DNA of 64,000 nucleotides from NCBI GenBank assembly GCA_005893275.1, contig VBOW01000016.1, forward strand, positions 1-64,000, written 5' to 3'. Shown here piece by piece: positions 9,431-17,984 of the stretch. Origin of the DNA: Candidatus Eisenbacteria bacterium (GTDB lineage Bacteria > Eisenbacteria > RBG-16-71-46 > SZUA-252). The first letter of the stretch is position 1; the number at the start of each line of letters is the position of its first letter. The notes under the pieces are model-generated. The model did not search any database. It saw only the letters and a list, made by a program, of their open reading frames with translations, and was not told the DNA's origin. Position numbers and translations under genes: made by a program.

Positions 9431-9465
9431 AAAAAAAAATGGGGAGGCTCGTGACGAGCCTCCCC
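9431..9465 (-). terminator. Rho-independent terminator after the barrel gene at 9480-10082
   Basis: A perfect 11-bp GC-rich stem (9441-9451 with 9455-9465, arms GGGGAGGCTCG/CGAGCCTCCCC, loop TGA) is followed on the minus strand by T nine times (A-run 9431-9439). It begins 15 bp past the stop of the barrel gene, so it ends that transcript and separates it from the decarboxylase. Confidence 0.93.
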
Positions 9466-9479
9466 TCACTCTTTCCGAA

Positions 9480-10082
9480 TCAGCGCCGCGGGCGGTGCCG
9501 GGCCGACGGCCGGCTTGGAGCCCGGCTCTCCGACCCATTGGGAAGATCGAAGGACACACCGACCTTCATCGTGAACTGGTTCATGTCCTGAACGATTCCA
9601 TACCACGCATCGACCACCAAGTCGGTCTTCGGGCTCAGGGGTGTGATGAACCCACCCCCCATGTCCAGACCGAGCTTCGTCGAAGAATCCTTGATGGTCG
9701 GAAACCCTGGGACCGACGCCTTGGCGCCGAGGAAGTGGAGGCCGAGCCCTGCCCCCATGTAGGGTTGGAATTTAGGCGAGGACACGTGGAACATGTACTC
9801 GCACCGAGTGCCGAGCGAGAAATCGTGAACCGAAGCCTCGGCTCCGCCAAAGTCCTCCGATTTCGACCAGTAGCCCAGATGCGGGGCCAGCCTAATCGCG
9901 GGCGAGAGATTTCCCATGTTCGCGAAGACTCCCAGGCCCAGCGTGCTGCTGGCATTCTCGGGATCGACGAGGCCGACGTTGCCGCCGAGGCTTCGCAACC
10001 CGAGATTCGTACGCGCCAGTGCATTTTGCGACGCCATGCTGCAAAACACGAGGACGGTCAAAGCAACGAGTAGTTTCTGCAT
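9480..10082 (-). CDS. Outer-membrane beta-barrel-like protein
   Basis: Predicted 200 residues. The ATG at 10082 is chosen because it starts a clean signal peptide (MQKLLVALTVLVFCSMASQNALA) and has GGAGGGG upstream. The mature part has repeated amphipathic strands with Gly/aromatic girdles (TLGLGVFANMG, RLAPHLGYW, RCEYMFHV, PYMGAGLGLHFLG, KLGLDMGGGF, FTMKVGVSFDLP), typical of OmpA/OmpW-type barrels with extracellular loops. After the last strand the protein has a basic, Pro/Arg-rich tail (PSARHRPRR), unusual for a barrel, whose last strand normally ends in an aromatic. It is monocistronic, with its own terminator. Confidence 0.78.
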   Translation of the reverse strand: MQKLLVALTVLVFCSMASQNALARTNLGLRSLGGNVGLVDPENASSTLGLGVFANMGNLSPAIRLAPHLGYWSKSEDFGGAEASVHDFSLGTRCEYMFHVSSPKFQPYMGAGLGLHFLGAKASVPGFPTIKDSSTKLGLDMGGGFITPLSPKTDLVVDAWYGIVQDMNQFTMKVGVSFDLPNGSESRAPSRPSARHRPRR

Positions 10083-10205
10083 CAGCCCCTCCACGGTCTC
10101 AGGCGACATCGCCGCAGGGAACTGCGGCATTTTGGATCATGGGTGATCCCCCGCCGGATGGGATGGGAGGCGCAAGATTTGTACCGGGTCCTCCGAGGCG
10201 AGCCG

Positions 10206-11288
10206 TCAAATTCGGCGTTTGTCCGGCCGGCGCCTTGCCTCGAGGTGGATCCGCCTCCACCTACGCTGCTCCGCCAAGCGCAGCCTGAGATCCGATTTCA
10301 CGGCCTGATGAAGGACCTCCCGCTGGAGTTTCAAATAGCTCTGGAAACGCCCGGCTTCGAGGGACCCGTCTTCGAGCGCGGCGTGAACCGCGCAGCCCGG
10401 CTCGGACGCGTGGGTGCAATCCCGGAAACGGCAGCGCCCGGCCAGCTCCGCGATATCCTCGAACGCTTGCGCGACCCCTTCTTCACCCCCCCACATGAGA
10501 ACCGTGCGCATTCCCGGCGTGTCGAGGAGCATGCCGCCGCAAGGAAGCACCACGAGGCGGCGCGCCGTCGTCGTATGACGCCCCCGGCCGTCCGCTCGAA
10601 TATCCCGCACGTCCATCAGATCCTCGCCGACGAGCCGGTTTACCATCGTGGATTTGCCCACGCCGGAGGAGCCGACCAGCGCGACGGTCCGCCCGGGCGT
10701 GAGATAGGGCGAAAGGGCGTCCAGCCCGCCCGGCGAGAATGCGCTCGTCACATGGACGGCCGCACCCATTGCCGCGCGCTCGACCGCCTCCATGAGAGAC
10801 TCCACATCGGCGCACAGGTCCGCCTTGCTCAGCACGACGACCGGCTCGGCCCCGCTCTCCCAAAGCAGGGTCAGGTAACGCTCGAGTCGGCGTGGATTCA
10901 AGTCGCGGTTGAGAGACTGCACCAGGAAAACCGTGTCGATGTTCGCGGCGACCACCTGCTCCGCCGTTTTTTCCCCTGCCTGTTTGCGTGAGAACTTGGT
11001 GCGCCGCGCAATCACGAAGTGGATGAGGGCCGTACCCTCCCCTGCATTGCCTCTCGGGGCGCGGGCCATGACCCAATCGCCCACACACGGGAGGTCGGCC
11101 GCCACCTCCGAGGCCTCATGACGGAGACGCCCGACGACCTCGGCGTACCAGAGGCCCCCCTCGCCGAGGACTCGATAACTTCCTCGCTGCTCTTCAACCA
11201 CCCTCAAAGGGATCAAACCGATTTCGTTGATCCGTTGGACCTGCTGCTCGAAAAAGGGGCTCCACCCCAGCGCTTCCAGGCTTGGCAC
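10206..11288 (-). CDS. rsgA: Ribosome small-subunit-dependent GTPase A
   Basis: Predicted 360 residues starting with GTG at 11288 behind GAGGTGG. The order of motifs is the circular permutation typical of RsgA/YjeQ: an N-terminal OB fold (about 30-105), the G4-equivalent LSKAD (153-157), the P-loop GSSGVGKST (206-214), and DTPG (256-259). The C-terminal zinc site has C286, C291, H293 and C299. RsgA is a late 30S maturation factor that hydrolyses GTP on the small subunit. Length and all motifs are intact. It stands alone between unrelated genes. A 14-codon ORF with a very strong ribosome-binding site and a hairpin lies 175-220 bp upstream on the same strand. Confidence 0.95.
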   Translation of the reverse strand: MPSLEALGWSPFFEQQVQRINEIGLIPLRVVEEQRGSYRVLGEGGLWYAEVVGRLRHEASEVAADLPCVGDWVMARAPRGNAGEGTALIHFVIARRTKFSRKQAGEKTAEQVVAANIDTVFLVQSLNRDLNPRRLERYLTLLWESGAEPVVVLSKADLCADVESLMEAVERAAMGAAVHVTSAFSPGGLDALSPYLTPGRTVALVGSSGVGKSTMVNRLVGEDLMDVRDIRADGRGRHTTTARRLVVLPCGGMLLDTPGMRTVLMWGGEEGVAQAFEDIAELAGRCRFRDCTHASEPGCAVHAALEDGSLEAGRFQSYLKLQREVLHQAVKSDLRLRLAEQRRWRRIHLEARRRPDKRRI

Positions 11289-11624
11289 GTTCGTCCACCT
11301 CTGCCCTCACGGGCCATGGATGAATGGAAATGCGGCGAGCCCGCCCAGGAGCATAGAGAGAGCCGGCACCTCAACGGGGGGTGACGGAAGGCGCTCCGGC
11401 GATACTAGCTGGCGGGAAAGCCGACGGGACCGTCGGCCGGAAGGCGGGCGCTGAGACGCGGCCTAGCGGCCGGGAGCGGCTCCTTGGGCTTCAATGGCCG
11501 TCGTCATATGCACCCTCCTTGAATCGGGGGACATGCTTTGACCGGGCAGGCGCCCGACTCGAATCAAGGTATCTTGGCAACCCCTGGTCAACGGAGAATG
11601 CGGCCGGTTCGGGAGCAGTTTTGC
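11289..11624. other. Divergent intergenic region between rsgA and the RlpA-like gene
   Basis: A 336-bp gap. It holds a short leftward ORF (11463-11507) and a perfect hairpin at 11420-11437 (GCCGACG/CGTCGGC with a four-base loop), followed on the minus strand by TTT. Both sit in the rsgA leader. No clear -35/-10 pair was found in either direction. Confidence 0.5.
11463..11507 (-). CDS. Possible 14-residue leader peptide upstream of rsgA
   Basis: ATG at 11507 is preceded seven bases away by AAGGAGG, the best ribosome-binding site in this neighbourhood, and opens a 14-codon frame encoding MTTAIEAQGAAPGR and ending in TAG. A GC hairpin (11420-11437) with a short T-run follows 26 bp after the stop, before rsgA. 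This is the layout of a translated leader with an attenuator, but nothing in the peptide (no run of one amino acid) says what it would sense. It could be chance. Confidence 0.3.
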   Translation of the reverse strand: MTTAIEAQGAAPGR

Positions 11625-12065
11625 ATGAAGACCGGGGATCCGGCTGCCGACTTATGGACCGTGGCCCCCGTGAGATACGTCGCCTGGATCGTAACATCGT
11701 CCCTGCTCCTGTCGGTCGGATGCGCCACAGTCGGCGCGCCCCCTGGCCGCGGCCCGGTCGCCCCCGCCCTGGACCGCGAGACGGGACGAGCCTCGTACTA
11801 CCACTCCCGTTTCCAGGGGAGCAGGACCGCGAGCGGCGAACGTTATGACGAGACGAAGCTCACGGCCGCCCACCGCACCCTTCCCTTCGGGACACGCGTG
11901 CGGGTGACCAACCTCGGCAATGGCCGCAGCGTGGTGGTCACGATCGCGGATCGCGGCCCCTTCGCCCGCGGTCGAGTGATCGACGTCTCGCGCGTCGCCG
12001 CGCGGAGGCTTGGATTTCTCGCTGACGGCACGGCGGAAGTGACCCTCGAGGTCCTCGGGCGGTAG
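11625..12065 (+). CDS. RlpA-like septal-ring lytic transglycosylase/DPBB lipoprotein
   Basis: Predicted 146 residues from the ATG at 11625 (GGGAGCA upstream; a GTG at 11670 is an alternative). A lipoprotein signal ends in LLLSVGCATVG. The remainder is a double-psi beta-barrel of the RlpA type: GRASYYHSRFQGSRTASGE, LTAAHRTLPFGTRVRVTN, VVVTIADRGPFARGRVIDVS, and AARRLGF. RlpA binds or cleaves glycan strands lacking stem peptides at the septum. This is the minimal form without a C-terminal SPOR domain, so septal targeting is not assured. It is probably a periplasmic, lipid-anchored cell-wall protein and is monocistronic. Confidence 0.9.
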   Translation: MKTGDPAADLWTVAPVRYVAWIVTSSLLLSVGCATVGAPPGRGPVAPALDRETGRASYYHSRFQGSRTASGERYDETKLTAAHRTLPFGTRVRVTNLGNGRSVVVTIADRGPFARGRVIDVSRVAARRLGFLADGTAEVTLEVLGR

Positions 12066-12071
12066 AGAAGC

Positions 12072-12100
12072 GAGCCCCCGGGCCGAAGGCCCGAGGGCTC
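12072..12100. terminator. Probable bidirectional hairpin terminator
   Basis: A 13-bp stem with one mismatch (GAGCCCCCGGGCC / GGCCCGAGGGCTC, loop GAA) lies in the 56-bp gap between two convergent genes. There is no T-run on either strand, so it may act only as a transcript-end hairpin. Confidence 0.6.
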
Positions 12101-12121
12101 TCTCGGTCGCCCATCCCTCCC

Positions 12122-12667
12122 CTATAGCCCTTCAGATTCCTTGACCTCGGCGCCCTGAATTTTCAGAAATACCCACACCCGCTTCCACCGATTGGCGCCG
12201 TTCGTCGCCGTGACCGACAGGCCCAGCTGCTCGGAATCCGTCCGAATCGGGATCCGATAGTAGACGCGCCAGGCCTTTGCCCCGGCATCGTAGAGGAACC
12301 CGTGTTTCTGCCCCAGGCGATCCGTGAGCGTCATTGCGGTGACGTCGGGGGATGCCTGTGCCGTGATCTCGACCACGCTTCCTGGGACGACCAGCGAGTC
12401 CGGAGCGAACACGGTGACGTCGGGCGGAAGCGAGTCGGCCAAAGCGGTCGCGTCCCCCTCCGCCAAAGCCCCAGCCTCCGGCGTGGTCGCACCGGTGGCC
12501 GAAGCCGCGACCATCTTCGGGGTTTCCTGGCCGGCGGTCGTCTGCCCGGCGTCGGCCGCGACCGAGGCCTGCTCCTTGTGCTCGCCGCATCCCAGAGCGA
12601 GAAATGCGAGCGCGGCGGATGCCACCACGATCGCGCGCCTCTTCGTTCCTGGGTCCTTCGTCTTCAT
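12122..12667 (-). CDS. Small lipoprotein of unknown function
   Basis: Predicted 181 residues, ATG behind GAGAAAGG. A basic N-terminus and a lipobox (LAFLALGCGEH) mark a lipoprotein. Residues about 35-80 are a low-complexity Ala/Thr/Gly linker. The C-terminal about 95 residues (DVTVFAPDSLVVPGSVVEI through the final WKRVWVFLKIQG) have alternating strands resembling an Ig-like or carbohydrate-binding beta-sandwich. I do not recognise the family. It is convergent with the RlpA-like gene and stands alone. Confidence 0.78.
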   Translation of the reverse strand: MKTKDPGTKRRAIVVASAALAFLALGCGEHKEQASVAADAGQTTAGQETPKMVAASATGATTPEAGALAEGDATALADSLPPDVTVFAPDSLVVPGSVVEITAQASPDVTAMTLTDRLGQKHGFLYDAGAKAWRVYYRIPIRTDSEQLGLSVTATNGANRWKRVWVFLKIQGAEVKESEGL

Positions 12668-12986
12668 TGCCTTTCTCCCATCCGGCTCCGTTGTCCGATC
12701 TGTGGCCGGATCGCCGGCGCTACCACGGATCGCCTGGTGATGGGCACGCGCCCCAGCGCCAGGACCGCGGGCGGCTCGCTGGACGGCCGCCGCTCCGTGG
12801 TCCAGCTAGATCAATCCCCGTGCCTCAGGAATAAGTCACTTCATGTGAACGACTTGCGTGATTTGATGTCCACCCGGCGGAGGCACTTATGTGTCAAGCT
12901 TGACACGGACTCCAATGCGGCCCACAGTGCCGTGACCCGGTAAGCCCTTGATTCACTATCGATCCAACCATTCCAGGGAGCGTGGC
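12668..12986. other. Divergent region upstream of the sensory trio, with a 16-bp palindrome
   Basis: A 319-bp gap between the small lipoprotein and the solute-binding-like gene. A perfect 16-bp palindrome (GTGTCAAGCTTGACAC) occupies 12891-12906, about 80 bp upstream of the rightward GTG start. A TTGACA hexamer is embedded on each strand, but no matching -10 was found on either side. The remainder shows no repeat or ORF I can support. Confidence 0.5.
12891..12906. promoter_or_regulatory. Perfect 16-bp palindrome, candidate operator
   Basis: GTGTCAAGCTTGACAC is an exact palindrome upstream of the solute-binding-like/NtrYX operon. A homodimeric regulator site is the obvious reading; which regulator binds is unknown. 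Confidence 0.45.
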
Positions 12987-14186
12987 GTGACGGACACGGA
13001 GGGGGCCGCATTCGGAACGGCCGTCGCGTCGGTTTTCCTGTTTCTGGTCATGAGCGCCGACGCTTTGGCCCAGCCCATCCCCCTCAACGCGAAGGCCATC
13101 TGGGCGCATGAGTCGCGCGTGGTTCTCGCCGCGACCGATTCCCTGGCGGTCGAGGAGGGCTATGTCCTGTCGTTCCTATCGCGTAAAAAGACGGTGGCCA
13201 CGGCGGTCGTATCCGCCGTCTACGATGGCTTGGCGGTCGCCACGCTGGCATCCGGATCTCTGAAGCGGGTGAAGAAGCTTCAGGACCTGAGAATCATGGC
13301 CGAACGCCCGCCGGTCCGGCCTCTGCCCTCGTTGCGGGTCGGGTACCCCTCCTCCAACCGGCCCAATCTGATCTTCACGTGCGAGCCAATGACAATCCGC
13401 GCTCCCCTGCGGGCCGGCGCCTATCGCATGGAGCCGTCGGGCGGGCGCTCCTACCGGCTGGTGCGCGATTCCGCGATCCCGGCTCAATCGCCCTGGCCCG
13501 ACACGCTCCTGATCCGCCTCTTCGACGAGGCCGCGGATGAGGAGATAGCCCTGGAGCGCGGCGATCTGGACGTCGCGGTTTTTTGGCCCGGCGAGCTCTC
13601 CTCCCACATGCGGGAGAATCCACAGTGGCGCGATTACCTTCGAGGCACCCGTTCCCGAGGCGTTCTCGCGGCGCTGACAACGTCGGACAGGGACCCGGGA
13701 AGCACATCGATTCCGCGCGACAGCAGCGCGGTCGCATCCCTCAACGAGGAGGTTTTTCGCGGCGATCTCCAGCCCTGGAGCCCGCCCTTCGGCCGCGCGC
13801 AATTTCCCGAGACCGTGTGGACGGTGCGATCTCACGTGGCGAGGCGGTTCGAGGTCGACCGATCCTGCCCGGGCTGGCAAGCGCTTGAGCTCTCCCTCAA
13901 TCGAGGAAGGTCGGGGGTTCCGGACGAGTGGAGCACCTCGCGGTTGACCTACCTCGACGCGCCCATCGATTCGCCGGATTCGCTCTCGTCTGCCAGCGCC
14001 GAATACGTGCGCCGGAGCGCGCTGCCTTCCGCGATTCGGGAAGGAGCGGAGGGCCGCGTGAAGTTCCTCTTCGCCATCCGCTGCCCCGTGGTCTGCCCGC
14101 GGAAGCTCCGCGCCTACGTGGGCGCGCTCGGAGCGGACGCGTTCGTCGACGTGCCCGACTGCCGGCCGGCTCGCCGCGAGCCATGA
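12987..14186 (+). CDS. Periplasmic protein with degenerate SBP_bac_5-like segment, coupled to an NtrY-like kinase
   Basis: Predicted 399 residues from the GTG at 12987, with AGGGAG six bases upstream; a TTG at 12948 is possible. The N-terminus is a signal peptide or anchor (GTAVASVFLFLVMSADALA). Residues about 130-210 resemble the middle of family-5 peptide-binding proteins: RAGAYRMEPSGG, then DTLLIRLFDEAADEEIALER and GDLDVAVFWPGEL. The usual fold is shortened and a full binding site is not evident. The C-terminus has two Cys (CPVVCPRK) and a further CRPA. Its stop overlaps the kinase start (ATGA), so the two are translationally coupled. I infer an envelope ligand sensor for the kinase; direct function is unproven. 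Confidence 0.75.
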   Translation: MTDTEGAAFGTAVASVFLFLVMSADALAQPIPLNAKAIWAHESRVVLAATDSLAVEEGYVLSFLSRKKTVATAVVSAVYDGLAVATLASGSLKRVKKLQDLRIMAERPPVRPLPSLRVGYPSSNRPNLIFTCEPMTIRAPLRAGAYRMEPSGGRSYRLVRDSAIPAQSPWPDTLLIRLFDEAADEEIALERGDLDVAVFWPGELSSHMRENPQWRDYLRGTRSRGVLAALTTSDRDPGSTSIPRDSSAVASLNEEVFRGDLQPWSPPFGRAQFPETVWTVRSHVARRFEVDRSCPGWQALELSLNRGRSGVPDEWSTSRLTYLDAPIDSPDSLSSASAEYVRRSALPSAIREGAEGRVKFLFAIRCPVVCPRKLRAYVGALGADAFVDVPDCRPARREP

Positions 14187-15889
14187 CCTCCCTGCGCGGG
14201 CGCCTGATCCTCGCCTTCTCTCTGGTCACCATCGTTCCGTTGGCGATCGCCATGTATCTCCTGACCGAGCGGATCGAGACCATGGTCCGCGCCCAGGCGG
14301 CGGAACGGTTGAGCGCCGCGCTCCGGGGGATCCAGACGCAGGTGGCATCCGACGCCCAGCATGTGGCGGAGAAGCTCCAAATCCTCGGAAGGGATCCCCT
14401 CCTCAAGCGGCTGTTTCTGCTTCAATCCGGCAGTACCCGGGACCTGTCCGAGTACTTGGGGGAACGGCGATTCCTGCTCGGGCTCGACTTCCTGAGCGTT
14501 GCCGATACGAGCGGGAGCGTGGTCGCGGCGGCTGCCCCAGGAGAGGGCCGCCCCGACGCCTCGGGAATCCCGGCGGCGCGGACGGGCTCCGACGGTCCGG
14601 TCATCGAAGCCCTTCCAGGCGCGCCGGGTCTCGCGATGGTCGCCAGGGCGCCGATTCGCTACCAGAACGACATAGCCGGCTTCGTACAAGGCGGCTTGAT
14701 GTTCGACGCTGAGTTTCTGCGACGCCTCAGCAAGGCCGGGGGCGTCGAATTGGCGTTGCGCGACGAGGAGAGCCGCGTCGGCGCCACGACTCTCGCCGGC
14801 CTGCCGGCTTCAGCGCTGCCCTATCACGATGGTGTCGAGCGCGTCGAGCTGCGAGGACGTCCTTATCTCAGCCGGAGCGTTCCGCTCAGCGTGGGCGCGC
14901 CCCCCCACGCGATCCTTACCGGGCTGGCCTCCACCGCCGCAGCCGACCGGACGATCGCGTCGCTTCAAATCGCCTCGGCGATCCTGGGTCTTCTGGGCCT
15001 CGGGATCGCGGCGTTGCTCGGGATTTTTTGGTCCTCCCAGATCTCCCGCCCCGTCGAGCGGCTCGCCGCGTTCTCCCACAAGCTCGCGCAGGGAGAGTGG
15101 GAGGAGCCCTTGACGCTCCACAGCGTGCGCGAGCTGCAGACGCTCGTGGCGGCGCTCGACCGGATGCGGAAGGACCTGCAGGCCTATCGCGACAAGCTCG
15201 TCACGAGCGAGCGTCAGGCGGCGTGGAGCCAAATGGCCCGCAAGGTCGCCCACGAGGTCACGAACCCGCTCACGCCCATCGCGATCTCGGTTGCCGATCT
15301 GAAACGAAGCTACGACCAGAAGCGGGCGGATTTCCCGGAAATCCTGGATCAGGCCGCCCAAACCGTCGCCGCCGAGGTCGAAACGCTGCGCCATCTCTTG
15401 CAGGAATTCTCCGATTTCGCCCGGCTTCCGAAGCCCGAGCTCGCACCGTGCCGCCTGTCGAGCCTGATGCGGGATCTCGAGACGCTCTACGGCCGCGATG
15501 TCGCGGCCGGCCGCCTGGTGCTCCCGCGTTCCGGCCCGGAGGTCACCTTCCCGTGCGATCACGGCCAGATGCGCCAGGCCCTCATCAACCTGATCAAGAA
15601 TGGACTCGAGACCTTGAACAGCGACGGCCGCGTGGTGGTGTCGGCCCGTGTCGACGGCGGGGTCCTCGAGATCGCGGTTTCCGATACGGGCGCCGGTTTG
15701 AATGCCGAACAGAGAGCCAACCTCTTCGTGCCGGGTTTCACGACCAAATCCCAAGGGAGCGGGCTGGGATTGACCATCGTCCAGCGGATCGTGAACGATC
15801 ATGAGGGAACGATCGCGGTCGACTCCGGTCCGGGGAGCGGAACCACGTTCCGGATACGGATGCCGCTGGGCCCGAGGGCCGAAGCATGA
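14183..15889 (+). CDS. NtrY-like membrane sensor histidine kinase
   Basis: Predicted 568 residues. ATG at 14183 overlaps the preceding stop as ATGA. A transmembrane segment lies at about residues 8-27, then a roughly 230-residue periplasmic sensor region (dCache-like in length), a second membrane segment at about 262-283, and a HAMP linker to about 340. The kinase core has the phospho-acceptor H357 (KVAHEVTNPLTPI, typical of the NtrY group), the N-box NLIKNGLE (469-476), G1 DTGAG (501-505) and G2 GSGLGL (525-530). All catalytic motifs are intact. It would phosphorylate the adjacent sigma-54 regulator, encoded with a 4-nt overlap. The signal is unknown; the coupled periplasmic protein upstream may supply it. 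Confidence 0.93.
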   Translation: MTSLRGRLILAFSLVTIVPLAIAMYLLTERIETMVRAQAAERLSAALRGIQTQVASDAQHVAEKLQILGRDPLLKRLFLLQSGSTRDLSEYLGERRFLLGLDFLSVADTSGSVVAAAAPGEGRPDASGIPAARTGSDGPVIEALPGAPGLAMVARAPIRYQNDIAGFVQGGLMFDAEFLRRLSKAGGVELALRDEESRVGATTLAGLPASALPYHDGVERVELRGRPYLSRSVPLSVGAPPHAILTGLASTAAADRTIASLQIASAILGLLGLGIAALLGIFWSSQISRPVERLAAFSHKLAQGEWEEPLTLHSVRELQTLVAALDRMRKDLQAYRDKLVTSERQAAWSQMARKVAHEVTNPLTPIAISVADLKRSYDQKRADFPEILDQAAQTVAAEVETLRHLLQEFSDFARLPKPELAPCRLSSLMRDLETLYGRDVAAGRLVLPRSGPEVTFPCDHGQMRQALINLIKNGLETLNSDGRVVVSARVDGGVLEIAVSDTGAGLNAEQRANLFVPGFTTKSQGSGLGLTIVQRIVNDHEGTIAVDSGPGSGTTFRIRMPLGPRAEA

Positions 15890-17226
15890 CCGTTCTCATC
15901 GTGGACGACGAGGCCAACATCCGATCGAGCCTGGAGGGCGCCCTCGGCCGCGAGGGGTATCAGGTCGATTGCGCGGCGTCGATCGGCGAGGGCAGAGCGA
16001 AGCTCCGCGAGGCTTACGACATCGTGCTGCTGGATGTCTGGTTCGAGGAAGGCAGCGGATTGGATCTCCTCGCAGAGATCATGGCCAACACCCCGGACTC
16101 CATCGTCATCATGATGTCGGGGCACGCGACGGTCGACGCCGCCGTGAGGGCAACGCGACTCGGCGCGTTCGACTTCCTCGAGAAGCCGATCTCGCTGGAG
16201 CGCCTGCTGGTTCTTCTTCGGAACGCCACGAACACGCTCGAGCTCAAGGCCGAAAACCGCCGCCTACCGCGACCCTGGTCGTTTCCCATCGTGGGCCGCT
16301 CCGAGGCGATTCAGAAGCTCCTGCACGAGATCCAGCTCGCGGGATCCGCTTCCGCGCGCGTGCTGATCCAGGGGGAGAACGGGACCGGGAAGGAGCTGGT
16401 CGCGCGGGCGCTGCACGCCGCCGGCCCACGCCGGGAGATGCCCTTCGTGGCGATGAACTGCTCGGCGGTCCCGGAGGAGCTGATCGAGTCGGAGCTTTTC
16501 GGCCACGAGAGGGGCGCCTTCACCGGCGCCACCCAGTCGCGGAGAGGCAGGTTCGAGGAGGCGCATCATGGAACGCTCTTCCTCGATGAGATCGGCGACA
16601 TGAGCCCACGGGCCCAGACCAAGCTCCTGCGCGTGCTTCAGGAGGGAGAGATCACCCGCGTCGGAGGAAATCGCGCCATCAAGGTCGACGTCCGGGCGAT
16701 CGCCGCCACGAATCACGATCTGGCCGAGCGGGTCCGGTCCGACCGGTTCCGTGAGGATCTCTACTTTCGGCTCGCGGTCATCCCGATCACGGTGCCTCCG
16801 CTGCGGGAGCGGCCCGAGGATATCCCGATTCTTGTGGAGCATTTTGCGGCGCAGCTTTCGAAAGAAACCGGCGGGAAGCCGAGGAAGTTCGGCCCCGGCG
16901 CGATCGAGCGTCTCCAGCGCTACTCATTCCCGGGAAACGTCCGCGAGCTTCGGAATATCGTCGAGCGGCTGCTCATCATGAGCCGCGGACCGAGCATCGG
17001 CCCCGAACAGGTTCACGCCGTCCTGCCGCCCGTGGAGAGCGAGTCGTCCGGGGGGATTCGCTTGAGCGACTCCGTGCGCGAGTTCGAGAGGAAGGAGATC
17101 GAAGCCGCGCTCCTCGCCGCGGGGGGCAGCATGACGAAGGCGGCGTCGCGCCTGGGGCTCGAGCGCAGCCACCTATACAAGAAGATGAGGAAGCTGGGCT
17201 GGCGACCCGAGACGTGGAATCCGTAG
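15886..17226 (+). CDS. NtrX/NtrC-family sigma-54-dependent response regulator
   Basis: Predicted 446 residues, start overlapping the kinase stop by four bases. It has an N-terminal receiver domain with D50 as phosphorylation site and K100 in EKPISL. The AAA+ domain has Walker A GENGTGKE (163-170), intact GAFTGA (210-215) for sigma-54 contact, Walker B LFLDEIGD, and the arginine-finger region [10 protein letters not shown] Fis-type helix-turn-helix sits at the C-terminus ([20 protein letters not shown]). This is a complete enhancer-binding activator. With the NtrY-like kinase it forms a classical pair. I found no convincing -24/-12 promoter nearby, so targets may be distant. Confidence 0.95.
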   Translation: MTVLIVDDEANIRSSLEGALGREGYQVDCAASIGEGRAKLREAYDIVLLDVWFEEGSGLDLLAEIMANTPDSIVIMMSGHATVDAAVRATRLGAFDFLEKPISLERLLVLLRNATNTLELKAENRRLPRPWSFPIVGRSEAIQKLLHEIQLAGSASARVLIQGENGTGKELVARALHAAGPRREMPFVAMNCSAVPEELIESELFGHERGAFTGATQSRRGRFEEAHHGTLFLDEIGDMSPRAQTKLLRVLQEGEITRVGGNRAIKVDVRAIAATNHDLAERVRSDRFREDLYFRLAVIPITVPPLRERPEDIPILVEHFAAQLSKETGGKPRKFGPGAIERLQRYSFPGNVRELRNIVERLLIMSRGPSIGPEQVHAVLPPVESESSGGIRLSDSVREFERKEIEAALLAAGGSMTKAASRLGLERSHLYKKMRKLGWRPETWNP

Positions 17227-17318
17227 CGGATTCGTAGCGTGGACTCAGCCGCCCGCGTCTGATACCTTCTCGCCTCGAGACTCACCCCACATTCGTTCTT
17301 TTGCCGCAGGAGGTTGAT

Positions 17319-17972
17319 ATGCCGATCCGATTGGGAGACACCGCACCGAACTTTGCCGCCGAGACAACCGAGGGAACGATCGACTTCTATCGCTGGAAGG
17401 GGGATAGCTGGGCGGTGCTTTTCTCCCATCCGAAAGATTTCACCCCCGTCTGCACGACCGAGCTGGGCCGGGTGGCCGCGCTGAAGAAGGAATTCGAAAA
17501 GCGGAACATCAAGGTGATCGGCCTGAGCGTCGACCCCCTCGAGAGCCACAAAGGCTGGATGCAGGACATCGAGGACGTGACCGGGCACAAGCTCAACTTC
17601 CCGCTCATCGCGGACTCCGACCGGAAGGTTTCCGACCTCTACGACATGATCCATCCGAACGCGAACGACACGCTGACGGTGCGCTCGGTCTTCGTAATGG
17701 CTCCGGACAACAAGGTGAAGCTCACGCTCACCTACCCGGCAAGCACAGGGCGGAATTTCGACGAGCTTCTCCGCTCGATCGATTCCCTTCAGCTCACCGC
17801 GAATTACTCCGTCGCGACGCCGGTGGACTGGAAGCATGGCGAGGACGTGATCATCGCTTCCACGGTCACGGACGAGGAGGCCCGCAAGAAGTTCCCGGGC
17901 TTCAAGGCGAAGAAGCCCTATCTGAGAATCGTTCCGCAGCCGAGCAAGGAACAGGCGGGCGCCGCGGTCTGA
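17319..17972 (+). CDS. 1-Cys peroxiredoxin (PRDX6-type)
   Basis: Predicted 217 residues. ATG at 17319 follows AGGAGG; a slightly longer upstream start lacks that spacing. The peroxidatic Cys is in FTPVCTTELG, with the PxxxTxxC context. No other Cys occurs in the protein, so it is a true 1-Cys enzyme. The C-terminal extension (TPVDWKHGEDVIIASTVTDE, PYLRIV) is that of the PRDX6/AhpC2 subgroup. It reduces hydrogen peroxide and organic hydroperoxides in the cytosol using an external reductant. It is separate from the NtrYX operon by 92 bp. Confidence 0.95.
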   Translation: MPIRLGDTAPNFAAETTEGTIDFYRWKGDSWAVLFSHPKDFTPVCTTELGRVAALKKEFEKRNIKVIGLSVDPLESHKGWMQDIEDVTGHKLNFPLIADSDRKVSDLYDMIHPNANDTLTVRSVFVMAPDNKVKLTLTYPASTGRNFDELLRSIDSLQLTANYSVATPVDWKHGEDVIIASTVTDEEARKKFPGFKAKKPYLRIVPQPSKEQAGAAV

Positions 17973-17984
17973 CCGGATCGGCGC

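Noticed and set aside
13928-14182. N-terminal extension of the NtrY-like kinase frame
   Set aside because: It overlaps the coding part of the upstream gene in another frame, and the ATG at 14183 gives a normal N-terminus and an ATGA overlap.
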